Of a DNA stretch of 5,614 nt, positions 5,261 to 5,614 are shown in pieces (position 1 is the stretch's first letter; every line of letters starts with the position of its first letter). The translations under genes and the position numbers were made by a program. A model generated the notes under the pieces. It had not been told where the DNA came from, searched no databases, and was given only the letters and a program-made list of their open reading frames with translations. This DNA comes from an uncultured Eubacteriales bacterium. GTDB taxonomy: Bacteria; Bacillota; Clostridia; Christensenellales; CAG-138. The DNA is taken from positions 1-5,614 of the forward strand of contig CACXNN010000083.1 in assembly GCA_902768995.1 (NCBI GenBank), written 5' to 3'.

Positions 5261-5614
5261 TTAGTTGGCGAAGTACCGGCTGTCCTTCTGGAGCACGTCG
5301 TGGGCGCCGCCCTCCACCATGGAGGCGGGGGAGACCAGCGTCAGGCGAGCCTTTTCCCGGAGCTCGGCGATGGTGGTGGCACCGCAGTTGCACATGGTGG
5401 ACCGGACCTTGTGGAGGGTGGTCTCCACGTTGTTGTGGAGGGGACCGGCGTAGGGAACGTAGGAGTCCACGCCCTCCTCGAAGGTCAGCTTCTTGTCGCC
5501 GCCGTTGTCGTACCGCTGCCAGTTCCGGGCCCGGGCGCTGCCCTCGCCCCAGTATTCCTTCATGTAGCTGCCGTTGATGAGCACCTTGTTGGTGGGGCTC
5601 TCGTCGAACCGGGC
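5261..5614 (-). CDS. guaB: IMP dehydrogenase, C-terminal 117 residues (partial)
   Basis: IMP dehydrogenase oxidises IMP to XMP with NAD+, the first committed step of GMP synthesis, in the cytoplasm. The frame is open to the window edge and ends at the TAA at 5263-5261. Visible parts are the mobile catalytic flap, WGEGSARARNWQRYD (in-window residues 22-36), including the Arg-Tyr pair (34-35) that acts in hydrolysis of the covalent intermediate. Further on are FEEGVDSYVPYAG and RSTMCNCGA, and near the C-terminus VEGGAHDV, whose EGG contributes to the potassium site in known structures. The flap wording is close to what I recall of the Tritrichomonas foetus enzyme and related clostridial forms rather than the E. 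coli type. The catalytic cysteine and CBS domains lie outside the window. The gene converges on the M16C gene. Confidence 0.95.
   Translation of the reverse strand, partial: ARFDESPTNKVLINGSYMKEYWGEGSARARNWQRYDNGGDKKLTFEEGVDSYVPYAGPLHNNVETTLHKVRSTMCNCGATTIAELREKARLTLVSPASMVEGGAHDVLQKDSRYFAN

Noticed and set aside
1683..5393. A 1236-codon open frame on the minus strand, opposite the M16C gene
   Set aside because: It is an antisense shadow caused by the GC-rich codon bias of the real gene. The plus-strand protein has a signal peptide, RBS and full M16C motifs, while the antisense translation shows low-complexity G/V/L/H/Q-rich text and no family features.

Overview
The window looks like chromosome from a fairly GC-rich member of the Clostridia (Bacillota), probably an anaerobic gut-type lineage. 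The basis is a DUF4364-family regulator-like protein, a secreted PreP-like M16C peptidase with an SLH-like tail, strong AGGAGG-type ribosome binding sites, and an IMP dehydrogenase C-terminus of the EGSxRARNWQRYD type. The genus cannot be named from the sequence.

Layout, left to right. Position 1-32 (minus) is the first 10 codons of an unidentified gene, sitting 8 bases after the stop of a DUF4364 gene (41-574, minus). A divergent promoter region (575-770) separates it from a GNAT acetyltransferase (771-1232, plus). Positions 1222-1519 hold two tandem copies, about 150 bp each, of a structured palindromic element. Each copy has a core with tRNA-3'-end-like inverted arms plus a copy of the same terminator hairpin. 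Next is tRNA-Ala(CGC) on the minus strand (1520-1595) with encoded CCA, whose 3' end and terminator are the parent-like third copy of the repeat. A second divergent promoter region (1596-1769) leads into a large M16C metallopeptidase (1770-5186, plus). A strong hairpin (5213-5240) separates it from the convergent 3' end of guaB (5261-5614, minus), cut by the window edge.

The protein-coding genes do not form one pathway: regulation (DUF4364), acetylation (GNAT), extracellular peptide degradation (M16C) and GMP synthesis (GuaB) are separate transcription units. The part that ordinary annotation does not explain is the tRNA-associated repeat. Its two copies differ in sequence but keep the same branched fold, with at least five compensatory base-pair changes. 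Its outer arms match the 3' end of the neighbouring tRNA, and one copy supplies the GNAT stop codon. This is the best candidate in the window for an undescribed small element. Its mobility, transcription and function are not shown by the sequence.
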